Positions 45,801 to 56,400 of a stretch of DNA of 64,000 nucleotides are shown piece by piece. Origin of the DNA: Enoplolaimus lenunculus (lineage: Eukaryota; Nematoda; Enoplea; Enoplida; Thoracostomopsidae); NCBI GenBank assembly GCA_030248215.1, contig JASANG010002977.1, positions 29,483-93,482 on the forward strand, read 5' to 3'. The position numbers and the translations under genes are program-made. The notes beneath the pieces were generated by a model that made no database searches, was not told the origin of the DNA, and saw nothing but the letters and a program-made list of their open reading frames with translations. How positions within the stretch are numbered: the first letter of the stretch is position 1; each line of letters begins with the position of its first letter.

Positions 45801-48800
45801 CTGCGACCATTGTATCGAGGCCCATAACTTTGACTTCTTCACGAACGCGTGGTTTCAATACAGCGATAAATTTGTTTCGTAAATTGATTTGTCGCTTGGT
45901 TTCAACCGTCATTTAGGCAAGCGCAGTTTGAGCTAATTATGTAAGCGCATGCGCGTATTGGCAGATAGATTCGTGACTGCGTTGCATGCTGAATCGTATT
46001 GATCACTTAAACATCGCTTCCTGTCTTCTGTCATTAATGCTTGTTCCAGTTGTCGCACAGTTTCTGTATCTCAAATTCATTTTGCCTTGACGTTGCGAAG
46101 TCTTCCACTTTATCGCCAGTAAAGGGGTAATGGGTATATTGGGTCCACGTGTTCCCATTTCGGTAGCAGGAGTAAGATTAGCACTATTAACGCTCAGTGA
46201 GCCCAATTTATCTGAAGCCAATTGTGCCTACCGCAATACTTGGTTAGTAACTTCAGATGTTTCTTGTTTTATCGTGGAATCCAGCGTACTAATTACAAAG
46301 CTTTGATTGTCTAGCGCTTTTTCGATAGCTGTCAGTCGACTAAGTGCGGTGTCAGTAAAAGAGGTTGCTCACCACGATCGTCATGGGTTCCTATGCTGCT
46401 TTTGCGGTGGCCAGACGCCGTATTCACAAATAATATTGTTTTAAGTGCGTGGAGTAAACAGTACAAAAGGGCCATTCGCAGGACTAATGGGCCTGTTGAA
46501 TCGGGATGTGACTGTTTACCAGTATTTCCTCGGTAGTATACTTTAATGAAACTTAGCGAAGGTATCGTCTTTGTCAGTTATAATTATATTAACTTGGGTT
46601 ACTTTAGGTGGCAACACAACAGTTTTCAGTGTTATGAATTCTCCAATCGACTCAGTTAAAATAGTAGTAGATACGGCGGGTCGCGTTTCTGAACAATAAC
46701 TCGGTCCAAAAGAAATAATGCGGAAATGGTGAAAATTTCTGTTGGGATGCAATTCGAACACAAAAATTTTAGTTTCTTTTTCAATCGCAATAAGAACCAT
46801 GTCAATTTGGTGTTTTGATTTTAAATTAAACCATAAAGTGAATTTTTTGACAGTAAATTTCGCACTAACCCACTGCATGTAGCGCTGTGATGTAAGTATC
46901 CCTCCGTTGTCACCAAAATGTAACGAGCTCGAGACGAGGTCGACGTTCTACTCAAATTCAACTGATCAATAGATAAACAGCTACTATTGCACAGGACGCC
47001 GCTTTGTGCAGGCGTAACGCCGCTTTGTAGCAGACGTAATTTTGGGGCCTATTGGTTATTAGCAGAATAGCTTATTCCCTACGATCCGAGTTACAGTTTG
47101 CGATCTAACGCCGGATTATCTAAGGGCGTCGTGCAAAATACTGCAAACTTTAGACGTTCAACGCTGGTGAATACCAGGCGTTAGATACACTGCAAGCAGG
47201 CTTCAAAGTGTAAAACACTAAAACTTTTCACAAAATCAAACCAAACGGTTATTGCCGCATAACTGCCTCTATAGCTAAAATGCACATTCAGTTTATACAC
47301 ATTTTCAAACCCAAACATTAATCTCAAGCAACTCATTATTTTAAATTAATAGATACACGCTATGAACTTTTGAAATTTCAGCAAAATGCAGTTAATCTGA
47401 ACGTTTTCCGTTTATGAACTACCAAATTATTGCATAGACAAAACAAAAAAGAAAAGAATTTATTTATATTTAGCAAGGCAAAAATAAGGGGATACCACAC
47501 AGGGTAAAAACCCTGCAACAATATTGCCTATTTTTAAAGTAGAAAATATTACCTTAGAAGCACTAAAAAACTCTTGGATGTTTTTGTACAACACTCCAAA
47601 GCTAAATCCAATTCCATCAGCGATCAAGAGAGAAACAAACGCAGCGAAAACGACTACCCAGCCGTAACCACCGTCAGGCGGATCTGGATATATCGTATCT
47701 GAGCTGTAAAATATATACAACGCGAAATTAACAACTATATTTGTTTCGTTGAACAAACCAAAAAGGTACACTAGCAACCGCTAGCACAGCTTGTTATATG
47801 CGCCCTAACCACTGACCAACCCGCAAATTTAAATGTAAATCAAATTCTTTGAAAAATGTCATCAGTTAACTAGATCGCACGATCATACCCAATCATCTGA
47901 GAATAGTTTTTATACCTATTATACATTTTACCTACAAAAACTTCGACCAGTCCTAAATATATATCTGCGGTTCTAGAGTATATACGTTAGCGTTTAAAAA
48001 TACCGACCATCATATATATGTATATGTATATATTATAACAATAATGTAAACGTTCAAAATGTTCGAATTATAGTACCGTTTCGTATAACGTCGGTATATG
48101 TGCACGGTAAAAGCAAATGTTGTCATATCTGTGAACAAATATCGGTATAAGAAGTTGTTGCAATGAGAAAGACCACATGATGTAGAAGCAACACGCTTGA
48201 ATCGAAAGCGAGAGTTCCGAGGTTCGATTCCCGCCGTGTTCCTTAACTTTGGGCAAAAGTTCGAACAGGGATGTGCAGACAGTAAAGTTCCAGGAACCAC
48301 TGAACCGATTTTAGTATTAAACTTTTTTGTTTGAAAGCTTCTCACCCTTGGGGTGTTAATCTCGCATTGGGGTTTTTAAATTTATGCTGTTTATTAGCTA
48401 CAGTCTTTCTGATACGACTGGTATACGTATGAACTAACTTTGCACCAAGCACTCTACCCGGTACACCACACGGTCGATATTAAAATTTTAACGAGTCATT
48501 TCTGAAAATTTATCGAAAACGTTAATCGACGCACTAAAAATTACACACCTGGCAGACGAAACAGAAGTAAACTCGTCACTTTCATGCTCGGAGTCAGAGC
48601 TGCTGTCATTAGATGAGAATCCAATACTGGATAACACCGTTGTAATTTCGCCAAGAGGCGCAGAGCGCGAGCTTTCCGCGCGCTTTCGCTTCCCAGTAAC
48701 GACTGGAATAATGCGATTGCGTGGCTGCGATGGACTAGAGGCATTTTGCAACTGTTCAGCGCTGCTTGAGACTTGAAGTTTTTGCGTTACTTCGCGTGGC

Positions 48801-48844
48801 GAGATTCGTGGTGCATATCCGACCACATTTTCAACATTTGACAT
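36529..48844 (-). CDS. Monocarboxylate-transporter-like MFS protein (SLC16 family, 10 exons, 1196 aa)
   Basis: Minus-strand exons: 48549-48844, 47553-47703, 44641-44783, 43531-43769, 42137-42313, 40854-41232, 39385-40281, 38129-38778, 37357-37644, 36529-36899. The joined length is 3591 nt, all junctions in phase. SLC16 proteins move monocarboxylates or related small solutes across the plasma membrane. TM1 carries the signature [14 protein letters not shown] (about residue 108); the TM5 region has [22 protein letters not shown]6 ends near residue 294 and TM7 starts near 926, so the central loop is about 630 residues against roughly 30-100 in mammals. In TM8 the Asp and Arg of mammalian MCT1 (D302/R306) are Asn975 and Met979, so the substrate and proton coupling cannot be assumed. 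Ser-rich N-terminus (about 98 residues) and Lys-rich C-terminus. It is an orphan member; the substrate is unknown. Confidence 0.9.
37357..37644 (-). CDS. Transporter exon 9 (TM8-TM11)
   Basis: Encodes (G)[20 protein letters not shown] through [20 protein letters not shown] and NAIGPALA. Donor GCAG|GTAAGC at 37357. An identical 10-base donor context recurs 27 bp downstream (exon end would be 37330), adding nine codons in frame. Confidence 0.9.
37645..38128. other. Transporter intron 8
   Basis: Unremarkable AT-rich intron, no repeat recognised. Confidence 0.4.
38129..38778 (-). CDS. Transporter exon 8 (loop end, TM7, start of TM8)
   Basis: Acceptor TTTTGTTTCAG. Starts [20 protein letters not shown], continues Gln/Pro-rich, then basic [20 protein letters not shown] just before TM7 ([20 protein letters not shown]). 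Ends [12 protein letters not shown] and one base of Gly. Confidence 0.9.
39019..39174. repeat. Perfect 78-bp tandem duplication in transporter intron 7
   Basis: The unit AAACATTTATCATCCCGAAA...CCGTTGGT occurs at 39019-39096 and 39097-39174 with no mismatch seen, so it is recent (or an assembly artefact). It is followed by a GCG-rich repeat at 39175-39350 that resembles 52065-52170. Confidence 0.9.
39385..40281 (-). CDS. Transporter exon 7 (large loop)
   Basis: Acceptor TTTATGTTATTAG, donor GGAG|GTAGGT. Encodes 298 whole codons beginning (G)[19 protein letters not shown]; hydrophilic, rich in Asn, Ser and Asp, with [11 protein letters not shown] that could be a kinase site (inference). No TM segment. 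Confidence 0.85.
40282..40853. other. Transporter intron 6
   Basis: AT-rich. A short AGGCTTAAGCTTACACTCAG patch near 40690 resembles the AGGC arrays. Confidence 0.35.
40854..41232 (-). CDS. Transporter exon 6 (large loop)
   Basis: Acceptor TTTGTTTGTTACAG. Encodes (D)[20 protein letters not shown] then [20 protein letters not shown], followed by Lys/Arg and Thr-rich sequence. Donor GGAGG|GTACGT, phase 2. Confidence 0.85.
41233..42136. other. Transporter intron 5
   Basis: Contains a GGGACGAGCGAGGGC / CCTCACTCGCCAAATTCC segment (41450-41700) of unknown origin and a run of about 16 C at 42017-42032. Confidence 0.4.
42137..42313 (-). CDS. Transporter exon 5 (TM6 end)
   Basis: Too short for routine open-frame searches. 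Acceptor TTTCGTTAATTATAG, donor TTTTG|GTACGT. Encodes (G)[20 protein letters not shown] then [20 protein letters not shown] and [11 protein letters not shown]. NxVVCGALxRxLEW is a hallmark of the MCT TM6 to loop boundary, and phases match exons 4 and 6. Confidence 0.9.
42314..43530. other. Transporter intron 4 with a complete CCGG element
   Basis: The element at 42941-43436 fills the centre. The remainder (42314-42940) is unremarkable; an open frame at 42602-42889 lacks splice support. Confidence 0.45.
42941..43436. mobile_element. hAT-like CAGGGTGCAACCGGAAT element, intact ends
   Basis: Left CAGGGTGCAACCGGAATTAC and right GGGAATTCCAGTTGCACCCTG (imperfect inverted repeats). The body matches 7529-7928 (ATATTATTGGTGAAATAACA). 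No target duplication recognised. Confidence 0.7.
43531..43769 (-). CDS. Transporter exon 4 (TM3-TM6)
   Basis: Acceptor TTTTCTCGTCTTAG, donor TCGG|GTGAGC. Encodes [20 protein letters not shown], then [20 protein letters not shown] with the family motif, then [18 protein letters not shown]. Confidence 0.9.
43770..44640. other. Transporter intron 3 with family B copy and CAAT/CAAA repeat
   Basis: A family B copy starts CAGGGTGCGGCCGGATATTA at 44029 and decays by about 44370. A tetranucleotide tract (CAAT)n(CAAA)n lies at about 44452-44492. Confidence 0.5.
44641..44783 (-). CDS. Transporter exon 3 (TM2-TM3)
   Basis: Acceptor TTGCTTTGCTTTGCAG, donor TTGAG|GTATTG. Encodes [20 protein letters not shown] then [20 protein letters not shown] and GFIL. 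Confidence 0.9.
44880..46878 (-). pseudogene. LTR-retrotransposon gag remnant
   Basis: Minus strand inside transporter intron 2. From the LTR inward: an open segment from ATG 46878 ([20 protein letters not shown]), a decayed stretch, a capsid-like block near 45913-45775 ([20 protein letters not shown] then [15 protein letters not shown]), then a nucleocapsid-like block near 45450. There [14 protein letters not shown] fits the CX2CX4HX4C knuckle except that the first Cys is Arg. Frames shift and no protease, RT or integrase is seen, so it is a dead gag fragment. Gypsy-like order is inferred. Confidence 0.65.
46919..47189 (-). repeat. Inferred 5' LTR of the gag-bearing element
   Basis: Read on the minus strand it begins TGTATCTAACGCC and ends GAGCTCGTTACA, so it has TG...CA ends (271 bp). 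It is followed by TTTTGGTGACAACGGAGGG, which resembles a tRNA primer-binding site starting TGG. No second LTR was found in the window. Confidence 0.5.
47553..47703 (-). CDS. Transporter exon 2 (TM1, signature motif)
   Basis: Acceptor GTATATATTTTACAG, donor AAG|GTAATA. Encodes [20 protein letters not shown] then [20 protein letters not shown] and [18 protein letters not shown] is the diagnostic SLC16 TM1 motif. Confidence 0.95.
47704..48548. other. Transporter intron 1 with tRNA-like SINE and family A fragment
   Basis: A tRNA-like block at 48168-48245 (GACCACATGATGTAGAAGC, GAGGTTCGATTCCC) is related to 63340-63415. A family A fragment follows at 48283-48425, ending TACGACTGGTATACG. Confidence 0.5.
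48549..48844 (-). CDS. Transporter exon 1 (start codon)
   Basis: ATG at 48844 with A at -3. Encodes [20 protein letters not shown] and a Ser-rich, acidic segment ending DEFTSVSSA plus two bases, donor AG|GTGTGT. A cytoplasmic N-terminus without a signal peptide, as expected for SLC16. Confidence 0.85.
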
Positions 48845-50324
48845 ATTACGTCAACAGCAAACATATCATATTGGTTAGGTACCAATTCAGCTTTAATTTT
48901 CGCAATATATCTATAACTTACATTACTAGGTTCACTGTATGCACCAGAATTTTAAACTGAATGGTGTATAAACTTTTAGTACATCAAATTTTTATAGATT
49001 GCACCTAGCTAAATATTTCAACATAAGCGTAGAAATACCCAAAAAGCTATTTCATAATGCTTCTTTATACAGTAGCTTTATTAACGAAAATGGAGAACGA
49101 ATAAAGAGACACCAATGCAAACGGATATCCTGTTACACCCTGCTTTACACGTAAGCCGAAATTTAAGCAAAACTTAGTCTAAATCTTAAGCTTAGTGTAT
49201 TACAGCCCCGTGGAAAGAACGCCCTGCCCTTGATCAATATTTTTGTCCATTCGATTGAGTGATTCATGGTGTATGGCCGAAGAAATTTTTAAAGTAAATG
49301 TAAAGTGAAAGTTTGGGTGGCTTATAACCAAGGAAAACGGGAACTGAAGCGCACAGCAGAGTGTTGGTGTCCAAGACAAACATGTATTCGGATATCCCAA
49401 GTGCTATTGTGTAAAAAAGCATCGGAATGCCAATCATAGACCCACCTAAATGTTGTAAATTTTTATTCAGAATTGCAGACCAAAAAAACCTACAACACAA
49501 AGCTGGTTTATTATGCTTGGCGGTGGGCCGTGGCTGTGCAGCGGAATCAATAAAATGATACCAATATCGTTTTATTTGGTCCTCCGGTTAAGGAGTTATT
49601 ACCAAAAATGTCAATGTCAAAAAATTTCGGGAGGTTTAAAATGTATCGTTTTCTGTTAAAAGTATAAATTACAAAGCTTTCCACTCTTAGCAACTTTGAG
49701 CTACATGTGTTAGTGAAATTATTATAGGGGCTACTTTACTTAATTTAACTGTTTCCGATGAAGTGGAAAATATTTATTTGAGAAAGGTATAAGCAAAATG
49801 TCGACTTAAATCAAAATTGAATTTACGCAACCCATCCAATACAATTTAATTGCAAGTCGTGTATGACATTCTGGTTTGAGCTGCGCGGCAAAATTGGCTA
49901 TTTTCATTTGGTATTTTACGTAATTTAACAAAATTTAGAACAAATATTGGAGCGCTATGGCGCAATTACAGAAACCGTTGATTATAACTGTTCGGTATGT
50001 TTTTCACCCGTATCAAAACTAAATTTGGCTTAAGGCAAAGGTTGACCTAAAGTTGTTTTTGTAACCCTGCCCCAGTCTGTATTATTTAAGATCCATGCAA
50101 ACAAATACGTAAAAAATTACATAGGCGATTTTCAAGCAGTGCGGCGCAGTAATTAAGTCGCATGACTGAAATTTGGATGGCTGCGAGATCAAATCCTCCT
50201 TAAAACGAACTCGCTTTATTTTGAGCTCCAAGCGCGGAATCAGTTCTAACATCGTGAAACAGCCAACTTATAACGTTTACTGTGAATAGCGTTGTGAAGA
50301 TTATGAGTGCCATTAAGTATAAGC
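48845..50324. promoter_or_regulatory. Divergent intergenic region between transporter and mitochondrial carrier
   Basis: About 1.5 kb separates the two start codons, which face away from each other. It contains dispersed repeat C copy 2 (49115-49455), a tRNA-like relic at 50148-50210, and an ATG at 50303 that opens a short upstream frame overlapping the carrier start and ending at 50365. No specific promoter motif can be assigned. Confidence 0.35.
49115..49455. repeat. Dispersed repeat C, copy 2
   Basis: Same ordered blocks as 33740-34110 (CCCTGCTTTACACG, TTGATCAATATTTTTGTCCA, GATTCATGGTGTATGGCC, GCACAGCAGAGTG). The two copies share about 340 bp in the same orientation. Confidence 0.65.
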
Positions 50325-50477
50325 ATGAAGAAAACAGTCCATTCTGTCACACTATCAAACGGTAATTTACAATCGTCCGGGTTGTCTAATACAGATTACG
50401 CAATTGCGGGTTTTGTCAGTTCGTTCTTGTCTCGCTTCGTTATTCAACCGTTGGATGTCGTCAAAATTCGGTTTCAG
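50325..50477 (+). CDS. Carrier exon 1
   Basis: Encodes MKKTVHSVTLSNGNLQSSGL then NTDYAIAGFVSSFLSRFVIQ and PLDVVKIRFQ, the first helix and signature. Donor CAG|GTCAGT, phase 0. Confidence 0.9.
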
Positions 50478-53400
50478 GTCAGTATTATTTAAAGCTGTAT
50501 ACTACAATCGGTTTAAATTAAACACCTTAGTCGAATTGAGCAAAATAAGTTGTTTTGCCGACTGCCGACGTATATATGCATAAAGATGAGCGCTGCTTGA
50601 CTTTATAGATAAAATCGAAGGAAATGATTGATTTTTGCAAACCTTTCGACCTGGAGATTTCAAAGATGTATAAGATGACTACCTATATGCATTTCGAGGA
50701 AAATTTTGTTGATTACGAGCAAATTTTCGGTGAAAAAATCAAAAGAAGTTTTGGTAAAACTTTAAGTATTGATATCGTTCGAACAGTCTGGGCAAAGTAA
50801 TTGCATACGTAGGTATATATTTGTACTTGTATGCTTTGTAATACGGGACATGCTTCCGATTATTTTGGTTTAACACTCTTCATTTCTGTGTTTTATAACG
50901 GGCATCGGGTAAAAAATAAAAAAAACCTCGGAGAATGTGTATATATGCGCAGTTAACTATATTTTTCGAAGTCAAAAAGCATCCACTCTTGATTGGGCTG
51001 GCGAAATGCCAGATCTGTTCAACGTAAGCTTATCTACACCAATGATCGTGTGGCACATCGGGAATCGGTCGGTACGTAGAGAGTCACAGAAGGCACATTT
51101 GCCGAAGCTTTTCTCAATGATGGGATCGAAATCTTTTAATTAAAAACGCCGTCGTTTTTCGTAGCGTCCATGCGCAACTATATAGTTCTTCCGAAGGCTG
51201 GTAGGCTGATAACTTTTGATACTACTTGATTTCTGGAGTAGTGAGCAGAACAATGAAAATTGAAAAATATCACCGAAAACTTAAGTTCGTCATAAAATAC
51301 AAATTTTCAGTTGACCTGTGATTACTGGTAGGACTACTTGTGTTAAACCGGAACAGGATATCATATCAGTTATAGCTTCAAATCGAATCAACAGGCAACG
51401 TGCAAAAATGGATTTCAGCGTATAAAGTGCGCGGAAACTTCGCGAGTCCAGGAAAATATGTCGCAATTCGACAAAGTATTAAATTGATGGTCGCAGAAGA
51501 AGGAGTTTTGGCCTTATGGAAGGGAATTTTACCTGCTCAAGTTTTATCCGTTGTGTACGGAGCTGCTCAGGTCAGTGTTTCAAAACTAAAGCTATGTACA
51601 GGCCAGGTTGCAAACGGAATTGCGGTTTCTTTATTTTTCGTGTATTATGAAAATCAAAGCTACAGCACATAAAATGAAATATGAATTCCTATCTCCAACT
51701 TGCAGGGTGCAATCGGAATTCCGATTCCGATTAGAATTACGGTTCAAAACGAGTTCCGATTCCTGGTGCACAAACAGTCGGAATCGCAATTTCCACATTT
51801 TAATTTTAGGCCTACTTGTGATATGTTGTATGAATATTCTGCATCATTTATATATCTATTAAATTGTTTTCGCCATGTTAACTTATCAACAATTCTTTGT
51901 ACTTTAGCATTACAGAGCCAAAAAATTATTGCAAATTTTCATGTGACGGCTTTGAGAATTGTTGCCGGTCAACAGGCATTCTAAATCAATATTATACTTT
52001 GTTAACACAAATTATCCACATAGTCACAAATTTTGCAGTTCCGATTCCGCGCTCACAACCACGATATACGTAGAGTCGAAAACCGCGGTTGCGAACGCAG
52101 TTTCGCGTTTACAGAAGCGGTTAAAATTGTGTTAAGACGCGATTATAATTGCGGTATCAAACGCGGTTAATATAGGGTAATTTTGACATACAGCACGTTT
52201 ATAACAAAATCTGTTGCAAAAGATTTCGATGAAACTTTTGCTCCTAAATTTGATTTAGCTTGAGTTGTTTTAGTTTTGTAGCTTCGAAGTCTTACGCCGA
52301 CAGTTGTCGAAGCAAAATGTGATGCCGCTGTCTAAAAATACAAATCACCTGGTATCAGGCGGCTGCGCCGGAGCTTTTGCAATTACCGTTAGCTATCCGT
52401 TAGATTTGATACGAACGCGGTTTTCTGCTCAAGGAGAACCGAAGGTAAATAAATTAGTAGGTTACCGGTTTCGGGCACACAGCTTAGACAAATTTTTCAA
52501 ACTATGTGTCTCGTTTCCATGCACATAAGCACACCTGTAACACTCCAATAATAGGTATCTCTACAAAATGCATGGCGTGCGCTCGTCAGGGAAGTCGCGT
52601 AGTTTATCCATATACTCTTTTGTAGCAACGTTTATTGAACATTACATACAAAACTGGCTATTGTTAGTAATCTGCAACAGATAGACTTTGGATTTTAGCG
52701 CACAAAATTTTTTGCCCGTAATGGAGTTGGGATTACCTGTTTTGAATCCTAGGTGCTGATCGGAAGGATGTAGCAAAAGTTTACACCCACATTACTATTA
52801 TTATTTTCCTGAGCCTAAGCGTAGCAGGATAAATTGCCTGTCGCTATTTGTCGCTTCAGATTTGTTAATATCTCAAACTAAACGATCTAAATACCACAAG
52901 CTTGAAGTGTGGTCAAAATCGGATGTTATATTTAATAATGTTTGGACCGACAGCACATTTTATCCGAAATTTTCGCACTGGGTGTGTGTATTCCCAAAAG
53001 ACCGTCATAAAACATTCTGCAAAATCTTGCCACAAGTTGTCTCCACAAAAATGATGGAAAAATGAAAGTTTCATCAGGAATATCGGCGAAAATTATAATC
53101 TCAAATTTCCGCGGACGCCCTGAACATGTTTGCATTCGATATTAGATTAATGTGCAACCAAAATTCGTGATCCAACTTAGAGATCAATTATATTGCTTAT
53201 TTTCGTTAAATTTTAATTTTTTATGTTTTGTACTCTGTGGTCGAAAGGTGGATGCCCGTCCGTCTGTCCATCCGAAAAGAATCTCAGGAACGGCTAAACC
53301 GATTTTGATAAACGATTTTTGTTCGAAATCCAATTATCCTGGGGCGTTAACCTCGCATTGGAGTTTTAAAATTTTACGCCGATTATTAGCTACGGGCTCA

Positions 53401-56400
53401 TTTGCATAGTTAAGCCTAAATTAGCACTTTTTATATTTCACTAATTAATACAGTTACAAGCAGTTTATTTTCAGCACTTAAGGGTTTTTGGGTGCGAGGA
53501 ATCTGAATAGACTGTTTAGAAACCTCCGATCCCGATAATTGAGTAGTTAGCTAATACGTAGATAATTTGCATATTAGCGTAATTTTTAAGTCTAAATTAG
53601 AACTTTCTACTATATTTCTCTAATTATTACGGTTAAAAGCAATCTAATTTCAGCACTGAATGGTTTTTGGGTGCGAGCACCTTGAGTATAAGGTTTACAA
53701 ACCTCCAAAATCGATATTTCAATTGTTAGCTAATAGCTAATTTGCATATTAGCTTAATTGACAAGACAAAATAATACTTTAAATTATTTCAATAATTATT
53801 AGGGTACTGAAAGTTTTTGGTGCGAGGAATCTGAATAAATTGTTTACAAACACCTAAAACCAATAATTGAGTAGTTAGCTAATAGATAATTTGCATATAA
53901 GCATTGCATATTGGGTTAATTGACAACACAAAATTAGGACTTTTTAAATTATTTCAATAATTATTATTGTGACTGAAGGGATTTTGGGTGCGAGGGGTTT
54001 GAATAAATTGTTTTGAAACCTCCAAAACCGATAAATGAATAGTTAGCTAATAGCTAATTTGAATATAACTAGGGATGTGCCGATACCAAAATTTTTGCCG
54101 ATACCGATGCCGATTCTTATTTTGAAATATTGCCGAACCGATGCCAATGCCGATTTTAACTTTACTAAACCATCGGCACATCCCTACATGGGTTAATTTT
54201 GTTTCTAAAATTTGAGCCGGGAATCCTGAATTTTGTTATTTTACCAGGACAGAAATTTTTCCTAAATTTAACCTCGTCATTATTTATTGGTTATGAAATT
54301 TCAAGGGTTATAACTAAACTGCTCTTCATAGATGCCGCACATATGTTAGAATACGATCATTAAGTCACTATTTCGTAACTGCCTTTTCAGATGTATCATT
54401 CTGTGTATAGCGCGTGTAAACACATCTATAGCAGCGGCGGTATGCGTGCATTTTATCGTGGTCTAATGCCAGCTGTGTGTATTTATACTCCCCAGACGAG
54501 TAAGTACTTTACATTAACCATTTTCTCACATGAATATTTTCAATTTTGTATGGGATGTAATTTCAAGGTAAGATTCGATCCCCAGTCTCTCGAGTGAAAG
54601 GCGTTTACAATGACCACTGAAGCTACAGGAGTTTGAAGCTAGTGCCCGAGCGAGCTCCACATCCTGTGGAGATTTTGCACTGCGCATATATGTTACAATT
54701 TATTGTTAAACACAGTTCACAGTGAGTAACCTGAACATGTGCTGTCGGGCGAATCAAATACTTCTAACAGAGTATAGTATTTAGATGCTACGTATGTCTC
54801 GGTAACATTCGGATCCGGTAAAACTAAAAATCGTTATGTATGATATGTTTTGTAGTTTTTGGAGCAATTAATTGTAAGTTTCGCATCTGAGCATATTTTA
54901 TTGCATGGAGTCGAGATCCGAGATCAGCAACATTCGCAGTTTGTTTGTTTCAAAACCTAAGTTACTAACTGACTGACAACGAAAGGATGCTGAGCTTCAA
55001 ATGAATTTTTGAGCCGTGAGAATAAGCGAACGCAGGCAATTAACGATTTTATAGTATTGGTTGGTGTGAAAACTTTGAGTATTTCAAAATTGTAACGTTT
55101 TAACTCCCACGCAAGTAGTATTTTGCGTTCATGCAGAAAATTATTGTTGAGTCTCATTTATAAAAGCTTGAGTAGGGAATCGTTCGTAGTTTCAAAAACG
55201 TAGAATCTCCCCATAAAATTAAGGTTAGCTCCTAAATACATGTGTGATAAATGCTAGCAAAGCGAGCAGATTAGTGAGGAACTAGTAAGGATACAACAGA
55301 ACTGATCTGTATTGATATTACAATAAAGTTTTTTCAGAGAAATTGTATCCTAGCGTGACTGGGCAATATATGATGTGAGAAAATAGTTTTGGGCAAAATA
55401 TACTTTTTGTTAACAAAATGTTTCATATCATGCTTAAAAAATCTCTGGTTTGGAATAACGTTTATCCGATTTCTGGCGTATTCTAGGCATCCAGTTCGGT
55501 GTATTCAAGTTTTTGTTGAGCAAATCATCTTCAAATGAAAAAATTATTGAATCTGGTCAGGCGGGTAAGTGGCACGCTTGGCATACATTTACATTGCCGT
55601 ACAGCTATGTAAGTAGATAGGATATTGAAAAGGGTGGTGTTACTCTCTGCGAAAATTTCGAAGGAAAGGTGGGTGCTTGTATTGCAATCTGATGCGTGTC
55701 TAAACGACCTAATCACAAATCCTAAAGGTGGGTGTTTGACACATGATACCCAACACTCCTGGCTACGCCCATGATTTCAGCTAATTAATTGTGGTTTGGA
55801 GATGCAGCCAAAACTATAGTTCGCTTGTTTGCAACGAAATGCAAACTGTTGAGAGATGCAAAAGTCATTTGAAAGTATAGGGCGACATTGCAATGAATGG
55901 AACGTTATGCAGCTTAGTACAATGTTTTGGAGTTTTACAGCCTGGAACTAGAAACTAAGCAGTGCGTGATTTCTCTTGAGTTTTGACGTTTCCTTGACGA
56001 TAATTTGGTATTGGGGGATTTTCATGGCTATCCCTAAAAGTTCAAAGTGGATTAAAGAACATCTTTATATATTTGTGTTTGGTATATTTTAGATGCTTTA
56101 CGCAGCGCTGTCTGTGGATTTGCTGCAGGTATCATTTCCAAAGCATGTGTTTTTCCGTTAGATCTTATGAAGAAAAGACTTCAGGTATGAAATTGAACTT
56201 GGAATACGAGGGTTTTACAACTTTTTCTAGGCGTGTTTCACAGGTAGTATGCTTATAATTATTATTCTCCGTCCCTACGATATTTTCAAGTTATTTACGA
56301 ATAATGTTTTAGGTAAATGCTGAAATGTAGCTAAAAAGTTTGTAACTCAGGCCTGTACAATTATGTTGTACACAGGGTGGTACCGAATCCGCGATTTGAC

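Larger units (their letters stand above)
52445..54390. other. Carrier intron 3 with family A copy 3
   Basis: 52445-53210 shows nothing recognisable. 53215-54066 is a family A element, followed by a GGGATGTGCCGAT MITE piece at 54069-54187. Confidence 0.5.

Noticed and set aside
52282-52444. Alternative acceptor for carrier exon 3 (GTAG at 52280-52281)
   Set aside because: Would break the frame with exon 2 and lose the conserved FxSFE motif; the AG at 52272-52273 fits both.
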